From Pseudomonas japonica (GTDB lineage Bacteria; Pseudomonadota; Gammaproteobacteria; Pseudomonadales; Pseudomonadaceae): a stretch of 64,000 nt of DNA. A model generated the notes under the pieces. It did no database searches, was not told the origin of the DNA, and saw nothing but the letters and a program-made list of their open reading frames with translations. This document shows positions 26,576 to 38,417 of the stretch, piece after piece (the first letter of the stretch is position 1; every line of letters starts with the position of its first letter). The position numbers and the translations under genes are program-made. The stretch covers positions 220,767 to 284,766 of the forward strand of contig NZ_JAAMQU010000008.1 of NCBI RefSeq assembly GCF_013522925.1, read 5' to 3'.

Positions 26576-29399
26576 AGTGACGCTCCTCGCCACCGGTAGT
26601 GATGTTGGTCACGCAACGGCCGCAGATTTCCGGATGAGCCGGGTTGGCGCCCACGTCTTCGACGAAGTGCCAGCAACGGGCGCACTTGGCGTGGCTGGAC
26701 TTGACCACCTTGAGCTTCAGGCCGGCCACGTCGGTTACCACCGCATCGGCCGGTGCCGCGGCGAACGGCGCCAGGGTGGCCTTGGAGGTGATCAGCACAA
26801 AGCGCAGCTCATTGCCCAGCTTGCTCAAGTCGGCCTGCACGGCCTCGTCCGCATACAAGGTGACTTCGGCTTGCAGGTTGCCACCGATGGCCTTGGCCGT
26901 ACGCTGGTTCTCCAGTTCCTTGTTCACCGAGGCCTTCACGGCCATCACGCTCTCCCAGAACGCACGGTTCAGTTCGAAGCCTTCCGGCAGCTCGCTCAGG
27001 CCGGTGTAGGCCGTGTTGAGCATCACCGACTCGTTGCGCTCGCCTGGCAGGTAGCTCCAGATCTCGTCGGCGGTGAAGGCCAGGATCGGGGCGATCCAGC
27101 GCACCAGTGCCTCTGCGATGTGGAACAGCGCGGTCTGGCAGGAACGGCGGGCAACGCTGTCGGCCGGCGTGGTGTACTGGCGGTCCTTGATGATGTCCAG
27201 GTAGAAGCCGCCCAGCTCCTGCACGCAGAAGTTGTGCACCTTGGAGTAGATGTTCCAGAAGCGGTACGCCTGGTAGTGCTCTTCCAGTTCACGCTGCAGC
27301 AGCAAGGCACGGTCCACCGCCCAGCGGTCGAGCGCCAGCATCTGATCCGGCGGCAGCAGGTCCCGCGCGGGGTCGAAGCCGCTGAGGTTGGAAAGCAGGA
27401 AGCGCGCGGTGTTGCGGATACGCCGGTAGGCATCGGCGCTGCGCTGCAGGATCTGCTCGGAAACCGCCATCTCGCCGGAATAGTCCGTGGAGGCAACCCA
27501 CAGGCGCATGATGTCAGCGCCGAGGGTGTCGCTGACCTTTTGCGGCGCGACCGTGTTGCCCAGCGATTTGGACATTTTGCGGCCGTTCTCGTCCACGGTG
27601 AAGCCGTGGGTGAGCAGTTCACGGTAGGGCGCGTGATCGTCGATGGCGCAGCCGGTGAGCAAGGAGGAGTGGAACCAGCCTCGGTGCTGGTCGCTGCCTT
27701 CCAGGTACAGGTCGGCGCGCGGCCCCTGTTCGTGGCCCATCGGGTGCGAGCCGCGCAGCACGTGCCAGTGGGTGGTGCCCGAGTCGAACCACACGTCCAG
27801 CGTGTCGCTGATCTTCTCGTAATCGGCAGCTTCGGCGCCCAGCAGCTCGGCGGCGTCCAGCTTGAACCAGGCTTCGATACCTTCCTGTTCCACGCGCTGG
27901 GCCACTTCTTCCATCAGCTCGACGGTACGCGGGTGCAGTTCGCCGCTCTGCTTGTGCAGGAAGAACGGGATCGGCACGCCCCAGTTGCGCTGGCGCGAGA
28001 TGCACCAGTCTGGCCGGTTGGCGATCATCGAGTGCAGGCGCGCCTGGCCCCAGTCCGGGACGAAGCGGGTTTCTTCGATGGCCTTGAGCGCACGTTGGCG
28101 CAGGGTATCGCCGGTCACCGGCTGCTTGTCCATGCCCACGAACCACTGCGCGGTGGCGCGGTAGATCAGCGGGGTTTTATGGCGCCAGCAGTGCATGTAG
28201 CTGTGGGTGATGGTTTCGGTGTGCATCAGCGCGCCGACTTCAGCCAGCTTCTCGACGATGGCGGCACCGGCCTTCCAGATGAACTGGCCGCCGAAGAACG
28301 GCAGGCTGTCCACGTACACACCATTGCTCTGGACAGGCGTGAGGATGTCGTCGTTGTGCATGCCGTAGCGTTTGCAGGTAACGAAGTCGTCCTCGCCGTA
28401 GGCCGGCGCAGAGTGAACGATACCGGTGCCCGCGCCCAGCTCCACGTACTCGGCCAGGTAAACAGGCGACAAGCGCTCGTAGAACGGGTGGTGGAAGTTG
28501 ATGTTTTCCAGCGCGGCGCCCGGGGCACGGGCAATGATGTGGCCCTCGCGGCCATAGCGCTGCAGGCAGCTTTCAACCAGCTCCTCGGCCAGCACCAGCA
28601 AACGGTCGCCGATATCGACGAGCGCGTAGGTGAACTCGGGGTGCACGTTAAGTGCCTGGTTCGCCGGGATGGTCCACGGGGTGGTGGTCCAGATCACGAT
28701 GGCGGCGGGCTTTTCCAGGCCCGGCAGGCCAAAGGCATCGGCCAGGGAGGCCTGGTCGGCGATCGGGAAGGCCACGTCGATGGTGGTGGACTTCTTGTCG
28801 GCGTACTCCACTTCGGCTTCAGCCAGCGCCGAGCCACAGTCGAAGCACCAGTTCACAGGCTTGAGGCCCTTGAACACGAAACCGCCCCGAACCATTTCGG
28901 CCAAGGCGCGGATTTCCCCGGCCTCGTTGACGAAGCTCATGGTTTTGTAGGGGTTGCCCCAGTCGCCCAGCACGCCCAGGCGGATGAAGCCTGCCTTTTG
29001 CTCTTCGATCTGCTCGGCGGCGTAAGCCCGGCACAGCTCGCGCGTTTTATCCGCAGGCAGGCCCTTGCCGTGGGTGACTTCCACCTTGTGCTCGATCGGC
29101 AGGCCGTGGCAATCCCAGCCCGGTACGTAAGGCGCATCGAAGCCCGCCAGCGTACGCGAGCGGATGATCATGTCCTTGAGGATCTTGTTGACCGCGTGAC
29201 CGATATGAATGCTGCCGTTGGCGTAGGGCGGGCCATCGTGCAGCACGAACTTGGGCCGATCCTTGCCAATTTCGCGCAGCTTCTGGTACAGGCCAATGCT
29301 GTCCCAGCGCTGCAGTATCTGCGGCTCGCGCTGGGGCAGGCCGGCCTTCATCGGGAAGGCGGTGTCCGGAAGGTTTAGCGTGGCTTTGTAATCGGTCAT
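26568..29399 (-). CDS. ileS: Isoleucyl-tRNA synthetase
   Basis: 943 residues, class I. The HIGH signature is in [16 protein letters not shown] in [10 protein letters not shown], and the CP1 editing domain has [13 protein letters not shown]-terminal zinc finger, CARCWHF with ICGRCVTN, closes the protein, as in bacterial type-1 IleRS. It starts 21 bases after ribF and overlaps lspA, forming the classic ribF-ileS-lspA cluster. Confidence 0.98.
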   Translation of the reverse strand: MTDYKATLNLPDTAFPMKAGLPQREPQILQRWDSIGLYQKLREIGKDRPKFVLHDGPPYANGSIHIGHAVNKILKDMIIRSRTLAGFDAPYVPGWDCHGLPIEHKVEVTHGKGLPADKTRELCRAYAAEQIEEQKAGFIRLGVLGDWGNPYKTMSFVNEAGEIRALAEMVRGGFVFKGLKPVNWCFDCGSALAEAEVEYADKKSTTIDVAFPIADQASLADAFGLPGLEKPAAIVIWTTTPWTIPANQALNVHPEFTYALVDIGDRLLVLAEELVESCLQRYGREGHIIARAPGAALENINFHHPFYERLSPVYLAEYVELGAGTGIVHSAPAYGEDDFVTCKRYGMHNDDILTPVQSNGVYVDSLPFFGGQFIWKAGAAIVEKLAEVGALMHTETITHSYMHCWRHKTPLIYRATAQWFVGMDKQPVTGDTLRQRALKAIEETRFVPDWGQARLHSMIANRPDWCISRQRNWGVPIPFFLHKQSGELHPRTVELMEEVAQRVEQEGIEAWFKLDAAELLGAEAADYEKISDTLDVWFDSGTTHWHVLRGSHPMGHEQGPRADLYLEGSDQHRGWFHSSLLTGCAIDDHAPYRELLTHGFTVDENGRKMSKSLGNTVAPQKVSDTLGADIMRLWVASTDYSGEMAVSEQILQRSADAYRRIRNTARFLLSNLSGFDPARDLLPPDQMLALDRWAVDRALLLQRELEEHYQAYRFWNIYSKVHNFCVQELGGFYLDIIKDRQYTTPADSVARRSCQTALFHIAEALVRWIAPILAFTADEIWSYLPGERNESVMLNTAYTGLSELPEGFELNRAFWESVMAVKASVNKELENQRTAKAIGGNLQAEVTLYADEAVQADLSKLGNELRFVLITSKATLAPFAAAPADAVVTDVAGLKLKVVKSSHAKCARCWHFVEDVGANPAHPEICGRCVTNITTGGEERHYA

Positions 29400-29420
29400 T
29401 TCAGGCTCTTCATTAGGCGG

Positions 29421-30347
29421 TTAGCCCTGCCAATGGGCACGGGCGGCGGCGACGTCCGCGTCGATCGCCGACTTCAACGCCTCCAGTGAGGCGAAACGCT
29501 GCTCATCACGCAGCTTCTGGTGGAATTCCACCGACAAATGCCGGCCATACAGATCGCCAGCGAAGTCCAGCAGGTGTATTTCGAGGTGTGGCCGGCCATC
29601 GCCGGCAACGGTGGGGCGAACCCCTATATTGGCAACGCCGGGCCAGGTTTGGCCGTTTACCGTGGTGCTCACGAGGTAAACGCCAGTGAAGGGTACGCGG
29701 CGGCGCTTCAGCTGAACGTTGGCGGTGGGCCAGCCCAGCTGCCGCGCCAGCTTCTGGCCATGCAACACGCGGCCACTGATGCGATAAGGGCGGCCGAGCA
29801 GGCGTTCGGCCTGGGCAAAATCCCCCGAAGCCAGCGCCTGGCGCACCTGGGTGCTGCTCACGCGAGCGCCCTCTTCTTCTACGGTATTTGCCGCCTCCAG
29901 GGTGAAACCATGGCGGCGCCCAGCTTCGACCAGAAAGTCGAAATCCCCCAGGCGATCACAGCCAAACCGGAAATCATCCCCCACTTCGAGGTGTTTCACA
30001 CCCAGCCCGTCGATCAGGATGGTTTCAACGAACTCGCTGGCGCTCAGGCTGCGTAGCCGCTGATTGAAGGCCAGGCACAACACGCGGTCGATGCCTTCGG
30101 CCGCGAGCAGCTCGAGCTTGTCGCGCAGCCGCGTCAGCCGGGCCGGGGCGGTTTCTGGCGTGAAATACTCACGCGGCTGTGGCTCGAAGATCACCACGCA
30201 ACTGGGCACGCCAAGTTCCTGGGCACGCTCGCGCAAGCGCTTGAGGATGGCTTGATGCCCCCGATGCACTCCGTCGAAATTGCCAATGGTGGCAACGCAG
30301 CCCCGGTGACGGGGGCGCAGGTTGTGAAGGCCTCGAACCAGCTGCAT
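29421..30347 (-). CDS. ribF: Bifunctional riboflavin kinase / FAD synthetase
   Basis: 308 residues. The N-terminal FMN adenylyltransferase has CVATIGNFDGVHRGHQAIL and EVGDDFRFGCDRLGD; the C-terminal riboflavin kinase has GRPYRISGRVLHGQKLARQLGWPTAN and the metal-binding VYLV. The ATG at 30347 gives MQLVRGLHNLRP, the usual pseudomonad start; an alternative ATG is 18 bases upstream. No FMN riboswitch is recognisable in front. Confidence 0.95.
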   Translation of the reverse strand: MQLVRGLHNLRPRHRGCVATIGNFDGVHRGHQAILKRLRERAQELGVPSCVVIFEPQPREYFTPETAPARLTRLRDKLELLAAEGIDRVLCLAFNQRLRSLSASEFVETILIDGLGVKHLEVGDDFRFGCDRLGDFDFLVEAGRRHGFTLEAANTVEEEGARVSSTQVRQALASGDFAQAERLLGRPYRISGRVLHGQKLARQLGWPTANVQLKRRRVPFTGVYLVSTTVNGQTWPGVANIGVRPTVAGDGRPHLEIHLLDFAGDLYGRHLSVEFHQKLRDEQRFASLEALKSAIDADVAAARAHWQG

Positions 30348-30468
30348 AGCGCGCTTCTTGCTCATAAAGTCGTCGATTATAACCACACCCGGGCGCCGAC
30401 GACAGGCAACAGCGCAGGCAGTGGGCCACAGGTGGATGAAACCGATATTCGGCCAACCGGCAGAAATT

Positions 30469-32007
30469 TCAATGCAGGCCCCGACGGGCGAACTGATGAA
30501 GGCGCATGCCGGTTGCCAGTAGCACCAGGAAATAGGTCGCTGCGCCAGCGACCACCAGCGCACCCAGCCGCAGGAACCGCGCCAGCATGTCACCCTCCGC
30601 CCACGGCGGCATGACGGCCATCAGGCCCAGCAATACGCCGCTCATGGCAATCACTGCCAGCCCCAGGCGGGCGAAGAAGCCCAGCCAACCGGGTTGGGGC
30701 TGGAACATTTGCTGGCGCCGCAGTTGCCAGTACAGCAGCGCAGCATTGAGGGTGGCACCGCCGCTGATCGCCAGCGCCAGGCCGGCGTGCTTGAGCGGGC
30801 CAATCAACGCCAGGTTGAACAGCTGGGTCGCCAGCAAGGTGGCGATAGCGATTTTCACCGGCGTGCGCAGGTTCTGCTGGGCGTAGAAGCCGGGCGCCAG
30901 CACCTTGATCAGAATGATACCGAGCAAGCCCACGGCATAAGCGACCAGAGCTCGCTGGGTCATCGCGGCGTCGAAGGCATCGAATTGACCGTACTGGAAC
31001 AGCGCGACAGTCAGCGGCTCGGCCAGCAAGCCCAGCGCCACCGCACATGGCAGCACCAGCAGGAAGCACAGGCGCAGGCCCCAATCGAGGATGCGCGAGT
31101 ATTCATGGCGATCCTTGTTGGCGTATGTGCGGGCCAGCGTAGGTAGCAGGATGGTCCCCAGCGCCACCCCGAGTACGCCGGAGGGCAGCTCCATCAGGCG
31201 ATCGGCGTAGTACATCCAGGAAACCGAACCGGCCACGAGGAAGGACGCGAAAATGGTGTTGATGATGAGGGAGATCTGGCTCACCGACACACCAAGGATC
31301 GCCGGGCCCATCTGCTTGAGCACACGCAGGGCGCCACTGTGGCGCAGGCTCAGCCGTGGCAGGACCAGCATGCCGATCTTTTTCAAGTGCGGCAGTTGAT
31401 AGAGTAATTGCGCCAGCCCACCCGCCAACACAGACCACGCCAGTGCCATCACCGGGGGATGAAAGAACGGCGTGAGAAAGAGCGCGAAGCCGATCATCGC
31501 AACGTTGAGCAACGTAGGCGTGAACGCCGGGACGGAGAAACGGTTCCAGGTATTGAGGATCGCACCCGCCAGGGACGACAGCGAGATCAGCAATATATAG
31601 GGGAAGGTAACCCGCAACAGCGAACTGGTGAGCTCGAACTTTTCAGGGGTGTCGGCAAAGCCCGGCGCGGTGGCCCAGATCACCCAAGGGGCCACCAGCA
31701 TGCCCAGCGCCGTGACCACCGCCAGCGCAAGCGTGAGCAAACCCGCCACATAGGCGGTGAAGGTACGTGCGGCCTCATCGCCTTGCTGCTGGCGGTATTC
31801 GGCGAGAATAGGCACGAACGCCTGGGAGAACGCCCCCTCGGCGAAGATGCGGCGCAGCAGGTTGGGCAGCTTGAATGCGATGAAAAACGCGTCCGTGGCC
31901 ATGCCGGCACCGAAAATCCGCGCCACGAGCGTATCGCGTACAAAACCCAGCACGCGCGAAATCATGGTGATCGAACTGACCGCAGCGAGGGATTTGAGCA
32001 GGTTCAT
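30469..32007 (-). CDS. murJ: Lipid II flippase MurJ
   Basis: 512 residues with about 14 membrane segments, MVF superfamily of the MOP exporters. It starts [35 protein letters not shown] and has the conserved [19 protein letters not shown]. MurJ translocates lipid II to the periplasmic face for peptidoglycan synthesis. The ATG at 32007 fits the family; the longer frame from 32130 adds 41 unrelated residues. Confidence 0.96.
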   Translation of the reverse strand: MNLLKSLAAVSSITMISRVLGFVRDTLVARIFGAGMATDAFFIAFKLPNLLRRIFAEGAFSQAFVPILAEYRQQQGDEAARTFTAYVAGLLTLALAVVTALGMLVAPWVIWATAPGFADTPEKFELTSSLLRVTFPYILLISLSSLAGAILNTWNRFSVPAFTPTLLNVAMIGFALFLTPFFHPPVMALAWSVLAGGLAQLLYQLPHLKKIGMLVLPRLSLRHSGALRVLKQMGPAILGVSVSQISLIINTIFASFLVAGSVSWMYYADRLMELPSGVLGVALGTILLPTLARTYANKDRHEYSRILDWGLRLCFLLVLPCAVALGLLAEPLTVALFQYGQFDAFDAAMTQRALVAYAVGLLGIILIKVLAPGFYAQQNLRTPVKIAIATLLATQLFNLALIGPLKHAGLALAISGGATLNAALLYWQLRRQQMFQPQPGWLGFFARLGLAVIAMSGVLLGLMAVMPPWAEGDMLARFLRLGALVVAGAATYFLVLLATGMRLHQFARRGLH

Positions 32008-32038
32008 GGTGGAGATGCCGCCAAGCCAAAAAGCCGAA

Positions 32039-32081
32039 AGTGTACAGCCCACGTGGCGGAAGGGAAGGTTTTCTGTACACT
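32039..32081. other. 9-bp inverted repeat upstream of murJ
   Basis: AGTGTACAG (32039-32047) and CTGTACACT (32073-32081) are perfect inverted copies 25 bases apart, just upstream of murJ. They could be an operator or a leader hairpin; the TACACT in the first copy resembles a minus-strand -10. Confidence 0.35.
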
Positions 32082-32123
32082 GCCGTTCGTCCTGAAAAGG
32101 CATGCAATGCAAGGCACTTTCCC

Positions 32124-32152
32124 TTGACATTGAACCCGCGCATCGGCATGAT
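32124..32152 (+). promoter_or_regulatory. rpsT promoter
   Basis: A perfect TTGACA (32124-32129), 17-base spacer and CATGAT (32147-32152) followed by TCGCGGCC lie about 50 bases before the rpsT start. Confidence 0.65.
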
Positions 32153-32202
32153 TCGCGGCCTTATTTGTTTGCTATTACCCAAGTCTTTCGAGGAGCTCGA
32201 CG

Positions 32203-32481
32203 GTGGCCAACTCACCTTCCGCCAAAAAACGTGCAAAACAGGCTGAGAAGCGTCGCAGCCACAACGCCAGCCTGCGTTCGATGGTTCGTACCTACATCAA
32301 GAACGTAGTCAAAGCGATCGACACCAAAGACGCCGAGAAAGCGCAAGCTGCCTACACCCTGGCTGTGCCTGTAATCGACCGTATGGCCGACAAGGGCATC
32401 ATCCACAAGAACAAGGCCGCTCGCCACAAGAGCCGTCTGAATGGCCACATCAAGGCCCTGAAGACCGCTGCCGCTGCCTAA
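32203..32481 (+). CDS. rpsT: Ribosomal protein S20
   Basis: 92 residues, highly basic and helical: it begins [20 protein letters not shown] and ends with the conserved [15 protein letters not shown]. The start is GTG at 32203 with AGGAG about 9 bases upstream; a non-ATG start is also known for E. coli rpsT, where it matters for autoregulation. Single gene with its own promoter and terminator, divergent from murJ. Confidence 0.97.
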   Translation: MANSPSAKKRAKQAEKRRSHNASLRSMVRTYIKNVVKAIDTKDAEKAQAAYTLAVPVIDRMADKGIIHKNKAARHKSRLNGHIKALKTAAAA

Positions 32482-32494
32482 GCGACGCGCTTCA

Positions 32495-32526
32495 AGAAAA
32501 ACCGGCCCATGTGGCCGGTTTTTTGT
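32495..32526. terminator. Rho-independent terminator, usable in both directions
   Basis: ACCGGCC (32501-32507) and GGCCGGT (32513-32519) form a 7-bp core stem extended by A/T pairs, with T6 following on the plus strand and T5 on the minus strand. It separates rpsT from convergent creA. Confidence 0.85.
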
Positions 32527-32554
32527 TGTCCGGGTTTTACCCCGAATTTGCGAG

Positions 32555-33025
32555 CTAGCGCCCGCTGCCCACGGGCCATGGAAGGATCGGGATGGCCGTT
32601 ACCGCGTTCTGCGGGCTGCCTTCGATTATGCGATCGCTGTACACCAGGTACACCAAGGTGTTGCGCTTCTCATCGAAGAAGCGCACTACCTGCATGGTCT
32701 TGAACACCAGGGAGGTTCTTTCCTTGAATACCTCTTCGCCATCCTTCAAAGGCTGCGCAAAGCGGATGGGCCCCACCTGACGGCACGCGATGGACGCCTC
32801 GGCGCGATCTTCAGCGAGCCCCAGGCCACCCTTCACGCCGCCCGTCTTGGCGCGCGAGAGGTAGCACGTCACGCCCTCGACCTTGGGGTCGTCGAATGCC
32901 TCGACCACGATCCGATCGTTGGGCCCAAGAAACTTGAATACCGTGGACACTTCACCAATGGTGTCGGCCGTAGCCAGCAGGGGCAGAAAAGCCAGCCCCA
33001 GCAGCGCGGTTCGCAGTACGCTCAT
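32555..33025 (-). CDS. creA: CreA-family periplasmic protein
   Basis: 156 residues from the ATG at 33025, preceded by GAGGG; a Met 12 bases upstream overlaps the proB stop and lacks a clear ribosome site. A signal peptide ([13 protein letters not shown]) is followed by [37 protein letters not shown] in pieces typical of CreA (DUF/COG3045), and [19 protein letters not shown]. Function is unknown despite the name; conserved in proteobacteria. Last gene of the rplU-rpmA-obgE-proB direction. Confidence 0.9.
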   Translation of the reverse strand: MSVLRTALLGLAFLPLLATADTIGEVSTVFKFLGPNDRIVVEAFDDPKVEGVTCYLSRAKTGGVKGGLGLAEDRAEASIACRQVGPIRFAQPLKDGEEVFKERTSLVFKTMQVVRFFDEKRNTLVYLVYSDRIIEGSPQNAVTAIPILPWPVGSGR

Positions 33026-33033
33026 GTGTGCCC

Positions 33034-34152
33034 TCATACCAGGATCAGGTTATCGCGGTGGATCAGTTCGGGCTCGGCCATATAGCCCAGCACCCCATGA
33101 ATCGCGTCCGACGGTTGGCCGATGATCTTCTGGGCCTCCGCAGCGCTGTAATTGGTAAGGCCCCGCGCCACTTCCGAACCATCGGGTGCCAGGCACACCA
33201 CCATTTCACCCCGACGGAACCCACCCTGCACCGCTTTCACACCCACCGGCAGCAGGCTCTTGCTGGCCGCGCGCAGCGCCTGCACAGCGCCTTCGTCCAA
33301 CTGGAGCGTGCCGCGAGTCTGCAAGTGCCCGGCAAGCCACTGCTTGCGTGCCGCCAACATGCCGCGCTCCGGCGACAGCAGCGTGCCAAGGCGCTCACCG
33401 GCCTTGAGCCGATCCAGCACACGCTCAATGCGCCCCCCCACGATCAGTGTATGAGCGCCGGAACGGGCGGCGAGGCGGGCTGCACGCAGCTTGGTTTGCA
33501 TACCTCCGCGCCCCAGCGCTCCACCCGTACCACCGGCTACGGCGTCCAGGCTTGGGTCATCGGCGCGGGCTTCGTAGATAAGCTTGGCATCGGGATTATT
33601 GCGGGGGTCGGCGTCGAACATGCCGTCGCGATCGGTGAGGATCACCAGCAGGTCAGCTTCGACCAGGTTCGCCACCAGTGCCGCCAGTGTGTCGTTGTCA
33701 CCGAAGCGAATTTCGTCGGTGACCACGGTGTCGTTCTCGTTGATCACCGGGATCACGCCCAACTCGACCAACGCACGAAGCGTGCTGCGAGCGTTGAGGT
33801 AACGCTTGCGGTCCGAGAGGTCGTCATGGGTGAGCAGGATCTGCGCCGTGCGGCGTTCGTGCTGCGCGAAGCTGGACTCCCACGCCTGCACCAGCCCCAT
33901 CTGGCCGATCGCGGCCGCAGCCTGCAACTCATGCATTGCGGTGGGGCGCTGCGCCCAGCCCAGGCGGCTCATCCCTGCGGCAACCGCGCCGGAAGACACC
34001 AGCACCAGCTCCACACCCGCTTCGTGCAAGGCGACCATTTGTTCCACCCACACCGCCATGGCCGTGCGGTCGAGGCCTTTGCCATCCGCGGTCAGTAACG
34101 CGCTGCCGATCTTTACCACCCAGCGCTGCGCACCCGTTACCTTGCTTCGCAT
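33034..34152 (-). CDS. proB: Glutamate 5-kinase
   Basis: 372 residues; first step of proline synthesis. The amino-acid kinase domain shows [29 protein letters not shown] and [16 protein letters not shown]; the C-terminal ~100 residues form a PUA domain ([14 protein letters not shown]). It lies downstream of obgE, the usual arrangement in gammaproteobacteria, with a 127-base gap. Confidence 0.97.
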   Translation of the reverse strand: MRSKVTGAQRWVVKIGSALLTADGKGLDRTAMAVWVEQMVALHEAGVELVLVSSGAVAAGMSRLGWAQRPTAMHELQAAAAIGQMGLVQAWESSFAQHERRTAQILLTHDDLSDRKRYLNARSTLRALVELGVIPVINENDTVVTDEIRFGDNDTLAALVANLVEADLLVILTDRDGMFDADPRNNPDAKLIYEARADDPSLDAVAGGTGGALGRGGMQTKLRAARLAARSGAHTLIVGGRIERVLDRLKAGERLGTLLSPERGMLAARKQWLAGHLQTRGTLQLDEGAVQALRAASKSLLPVGVKAVQGGFRRGEMVVCLAPDGSEVARGLTNYSAAEAQKIIGQPSDAIHGVLGYMAEPELIHRDNLILV

Positions 34153-34198
34153 CTTTCCTGTCCTTGCCTGCCCAACCCAGAAAAATCACAAACGACAA

Positions 34199-34259
34199 CG
34201 CCCCGGCCCGATCGGGAGCCAGGGCCATTCAGCCTGCCTGCCCGCCCGGAACCGGGGCG
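34199..34259 (-). terminator. Inverted repeat between obgE and proB
   Basis: CGCCCCGG (34199-34206) and CCGGGGCG (34252-34259) are perfect 8-bp inverted copies with a long internal region, in the obgE-proB gap. No T run; termination or RNA processing is only inferred. Confidence 0.35.
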
Positions 34260-34279
34260 CTGTAGTGTACTGCAACCAA

Positions 34280-35503
<1,224 letters not shown>

Positions 35504-35551
35504 TCATGCCTCTCGCCACCAGGGCGAGCCTATAAGCCAGAAAACATAAGG

Positions 35552-35632
35552 CTCTTGCAAAAATGAGCGCAGCGCCCCAATCAACGACCGAGTAGAACAG
35601 CGCTGGAGCTCAAGCAGACAGCTTTGCAAGAG
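35552..35632. repeat. 81-bp element with 10-bp terminal inverted repeats
   Basis: CTCTTGCAAA (35552-35561) and TTTGCAAGAG (35623-35632) are perfect inverted copies bounding an 81-base segment between rpmA and obgE. It looks like a small non-coding mobile element or a long leader hairpin; no target duplication is obvious. Confidence 0.4.
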
Positions 35633-35645
35633 ACTCACTACAAAC

Positions 35646-35674
35646 AAAAAAGCCCCGTCGCGAGACAGGGCTTT
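35646..35674 (-). terminator. Rho-independent terminator after rpmA
   Basis: On the minus strand AGCCCTGTC, loop TCGC, GACGGGGCT (9 bp with one T-G pair) is followed by six T. It would end most rplU-rpmA transcripts before obgE. Confidence 0.8.
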
Positions 35675-35689
35675 TCAGCGGGGTCGCGA

Positions 35690-35947
35690 TCAGGCTGCGA
35701 CGACGCTTACGTAACGACGGCCGAACGCACCTTTGACTTCGAACTTCACAACGCCTTCGACTTTAGCGAAGAGGGTGTGGTCCTTGCCGATGCCAACGCC
35801 GTAGCCGGCGTGGAACTGGGTGCCGCGCTGACGCACGATGATGTTGCCGGCCTTGATGACCTGGCCGCCGAACATTTTCACGCCAAGGCGTTTACTTTCG
35901 GAATCGCGACCGTTGCGGGTACTACCACCAGCTTTTTTGTGTGCCAT
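35690..35947 (-). CDS. rpmA: Ribosomal protein L27
   Basis: 85 residues starting [20 protein letters not shown], the canonical L27 N-terminus that reaches the peptidyl transferase centre; [19 protein letters not shown] follows. Cotranscribed with rplU, 38 bases upstream. Confidence 0.98.
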   Translation of the reverse strand: MAHKKAGGSTRNGRDSESKRLGVKMFGGQVIKAGNIIVRQRGTQFHAGYGVGIGKDHTLFAKVEGVVKFEVKGAFGRRYVSVVAA

Positions 35948-35985
35948 GAGTTCAATACTCCAATGTGCGGATCAGGCTGGAAAAA

Positions 35986-36297
35986 TCAGGCCTGGATACC
36001 GGTGATTTTGATCTCGGTGAACCACTGGCGGTGGCCCATACGCTTCATGTGGTGCTTACGACGACGGAATTTGATGATCCGGATCTTGTCGTGACGGCCT
36101 TGGGCGATTACTTCTGCAACCACTTTGGCGCCTTCAACGACAGGTGCGCCGATGCTCACGTCGTCGCCATTGGCAACCAACAGAACGCGATCGAAGGTAA
36201 CGGATTCGCCAGTGGCGACTTCCAGTTTTTCGATCTTCAGGTATTCACCTTCGGCGACCTTGTATTGCTTGCCACCGGTAACGATTACTGCGTACAT
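35986..36297 (-). CDS. rplU: Ribosomal protein L21
   Basis: 103 residues: [26 protein letters not shown] at the N-terminus and [23 protein letters not shown] at the C-terminus, both diagnostic of L21. First gene of rplU-rpmA, divergent from ispB. Confidence 0.98.
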   Translation of the reverse strand: MYAVIVTGGKQYKVAEGEYLKIEKLEVATGESVTFDRVLLVANGDDVSIGAPVVEGAKVVAEVIAQGRHDKIRIIKFRRRKHHMKRMGHRQWFTEIKITGIQA

Positions 36298-36439
36298 GAT
36301 ATTTCTCCGTTAATCCTGCTCACCCAGCGCTTTATAGGAAGAGGTCTCGGCTGGCATGGCTGCAGCGGGCGGGAAACCCCAGGGGGACCCAACTGCAATT
36401 GCGTAAGGCAGGTGATGCCCAGGAAGTTCAGGGTGCGCG

Positions 36440-36468
36440 ATTGTACGCAACGCAAGGTAGCCGCGCAA
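36440..36468 (-). promoter_or_regulatory. rplU promoter
   Basis: Minus strand TTGCGC (36468-36463), 17-base spacer and TACAAT (36445-36440), then a G+C-rich discriminator CGCGCACCC. The leader to the rplU ATG is about 135 bases. Confidence 0.65.
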
Positions 36469-36533
36469 GGGCCGCTGGACGAGCGAAGCACCCTGCCCTG
36501 CGCTCTCAGGCCCCGTGGCGCGGGGGCGCCGCC

Positions 36534-36562
36534 TTGACAGGTCGGGACCTGACACCTAGCAT
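36534..36562 (+). promoter_or_regulatory. ispB promoter
   Basis: A perfect TTGACA (36534-36539), 17-base spacer and TAGCAT (36557-36562) lie about 30 bases before the ispB ATG. It diverges from the rplU promoter in a 297-base gap. Confidence 0.7.
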
Positions 36563-36594
36563 GCCGCGCAACCTTTATGGAGCGTTAGTCGCTG

Positions 36595-37563
36595 ATGCAA
36601 CCCCAAGCCTTTTATCGTGTGGTGGCGGAAGATTTCACCGCCGTCGACGAGATCATCAAGCAGCAGCTGACCTCGCGGGTGCCGCTGGTATCGAAGATCG
36701 GCGACTATATCATCTCCGCTGGCGGCAAGCGCCTCCGGCCGCTGCTGGTGCTTCTGGGCGGCAAAGCCCTGGGCTACGAGGGCGGCAACCTGCGGCTATT
36801 GGCCGCAACCATCGAGTTCCTGCATACCGCCACCCTGCTTCACGACGACGTAGTGGACATGTCCGGCATGCGCCGCGGCCGTTCCACGGCGAACGCCATG
36901 TGGGGCAACGCGCCTAGCGTGCTGGTGGGCGACTTCCTTTATTCCCGTTCCTTCGAAATGATGGTCGAGCTGGGCTCCATGCCGGTCATGCAGATCCTCT
37001 CCCAGGCCACGCGCATCATCGCCGAGGGCGAGGTGCTGCAGCTGTCCAAGGTGCGGGACGCCAGCACCACCGAAGAAACCTACATGGAGGTCATTCGCGG
37101 CAAAACCGCGATGCTGTTCGAAGCCGCTACCCACAGCGCGGCTGCCCTGGCCGGCGCCAGCGACCAGGCCCGAGAAGCATTGCGCCAGTTCGGCGACCAC
37201 CTTGGGGTGGCGTTCCAACTGGTGGACGACCTGCTCGACTACAAGGGCGACGCTGACACGCTCGGCAAGAACGTGGGCGACGACCTCGCCGAAGGCAAGC
37301 CTACCCTGCCCCTCATCTACACCATGCGCGAAGGCACCGCCGAGCAGGCGGCCCTGGTCCGGCAGGCGATCCAGAAAGGCGGTATCGAAGACCTCGAACG
37401 CATTCGCGAAGCCGTCGAGGCGTCCGGCGCCCTCGCCTATACGGCCCAGATGGCACAAGGTTACGCCAACCGCGCCATCGCGTGCCTGGACGCTCTTCCC
37501 GCCAGCGAGTACCGTGACGCGCTGGTGGAGCTGAGCGAATTCGCCGTCGCTCGCACCTACTGA
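36595..37563 (+). CDS. ispB: Polyprenyl (octaprenyl/nonaprenyl) diphosphate synthase
   Basis: 322 residues; trans-prenyltransferase making the ubiquinone side chain. The first Asp-rich motif is LLHDDVVDMSGMRRG, the second QLVDDLLDYKGD; GGKRLRPLL and KTAMLFEAATHSAA are also conserved. Pseudomonads make UQ-9, so the product length may be nonaprenyl. Divergent from rplU, the common arrangement in the class. Confidence 0.95.
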   Translation: MQPQAFYRVVAEDFTAVDEIIKQQLTSRVPLVSKIGDYIISAGGKRLRPLLVLLGGKALGYEGGNLRLLAATIEFLHTATLLHDDVVDMSGMRRGRSTANAMWGNAPSVLVGDFLYSRSFEMMVELGSMPVMQILSQATRIIAEGEVLQLSKVRDASTTEETYMEVIRGKTAMLFEAATHSAAALAGASDQAREALRQFGDHLGVAFQLVDDLLDYKGDADTLGKNVGDDLAEGKPTLPLIYTMREGTAEQAALVRQAIQKGGIEDLERIREAVEASGALAYTAQMAQGYANRAIACLDALPASEYRDALVELSEFAVARTY

Positions 37564-37649
37564 TACCTTCCCCCGCAGTGGCAGTTACCTGCCTGCCCGA
37601 CAGGCTGGCGAGGTAACGGCCATGTGCGCCATTACCCCGAGGAACCCAC

Positions 37650-37988
37650 ATGTCTTTGCCACCCTGCCCTCAATGCGGCTCCGAGTTCGTCTACGAAGAC
37701 GGCGCACAGCTGATCTGCCCGGAATGCGCACACGAATGGACAGCGGGCGAAGCCGCCAGCAGCGACGATGACGCACGCGTGGTGAAAGATTCGGTTGGCA
37801 ACCTGCTCCAGGATGGCGACAGCGTAACCGTGATCAAGGACCTGAAGGTCAAGGGCACTTCGCTGGTGGTGAAGGTGGGGACCAAGGTGCGGAACATCCG
37901 CCTGTGCGATGGCGACCACGACATCGATTGCAAGATCGACGGTATCGGCGCGATGAAGCTCAAGTCCGAGTTCGTTCGCAAGGCGTAA
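37650..37988 (+). CDS. PhnA-family zinc-ribbon protein (YjdM)
   Basis: 112 residues. An N-terminal zinc ribbon ([27 protein letters not shown]) is followed by the PhnA domain ([39 protein letters not shown] in parts). Annotated as alkylphosphonate utilisation protein in many genomes, but a role in phosphonate metabolism is not established and no phn genes are nearby. Confidence 0.9.
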   Translation: MSLPPCPQCGSEFVYEDGAQLICPECAHEWTAGEAASSDDDARVVKDSVGNLLQDGDSVTVIKDLKVKGTSLVVKVGTKVRNIRLCDGDHDIDCKIDGIGAMKLKSEFVRKA

Positions 37989-38066
37989 CGACAGCCGGGC
38001 GAGATCGGCCTTTGCAAAACTGCAAATACGAATTATTCTCAATGAACCCCATCAAGGAGAATGATC

Positions 38067-38309
38067 GTGACCTACCTCATCGACGCCTGGCTCGACCGTA
38101 CTCATCCCTACCTGCGCATTCTTCATCGGGAAACCGGCGAGGTGTGCGCGGTGCTGCACGAAGACGCCCTGGACGAGCTGCGAGAGCAGGGTGAGCTGGA
38201 TTACGAGGGGCTGAACTCTACCGAACCGCATGTACAGAAGGAGCTGGTGCGCAATCTGTTCCTGTTCTGCTACGCCCGGGCACTGCGCCCGGCGGGTGAG
38301 TTGCATTGA
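38067..38309 (+). CDS. PA4570-family small conserved protein
   Basis: 80 residues of unknown function conserved in Pseudomonas at this place near ispB: MTYLIDAWLDRTHPYLRILH, then an acidic helix-rich C-terminus (VQKELVRNLFLFCYARAL). I chose GTG at 38067 because AAGGAG (38054-38059) is 7 bases upstream; the ATG at 38061 would be only one base away from it. Confidence 0.75.
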   Translation: MTYLIDAWLDRTHPYLRILHRETGEVCAVLHEDALDELREQGELDYEGLNSTEPHVQKELVRNLFLFCYARALRPAGELH

Positions 38310-38320
38310 GGCCTTGATCG

Positions 38321-38360
38321 GGGCAAGCCTGAACCCGGTGTTTACCGGGTCGCCTTGCCC
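38321..38360. terminator. Two-part hairpin between convergent genes
   Basis: An inner perfect stem ACCCGGT (38333-38339) / ACCGGGT (38344-38350) sits inside an outer pair GGGCAAG (38321-38327) / CTTGCCC (38354-38360). It lies between the PA4570-like gene and convergent fklB; likely terminator or REP remnant. Confidence 0.5.
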
Positions 38361-38417
38361 GCGACAGGGCGCCCCCGTAGCAGCCGGGCTCGCCCGCGAC
38401 CAGATCCGCCCGCGAAC

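Noticed and set aside
26475..29378. 967-codon plus-strand frame over ileS
   Set aside because: Antisense shadow of ileS, which has all synthetase motifs.
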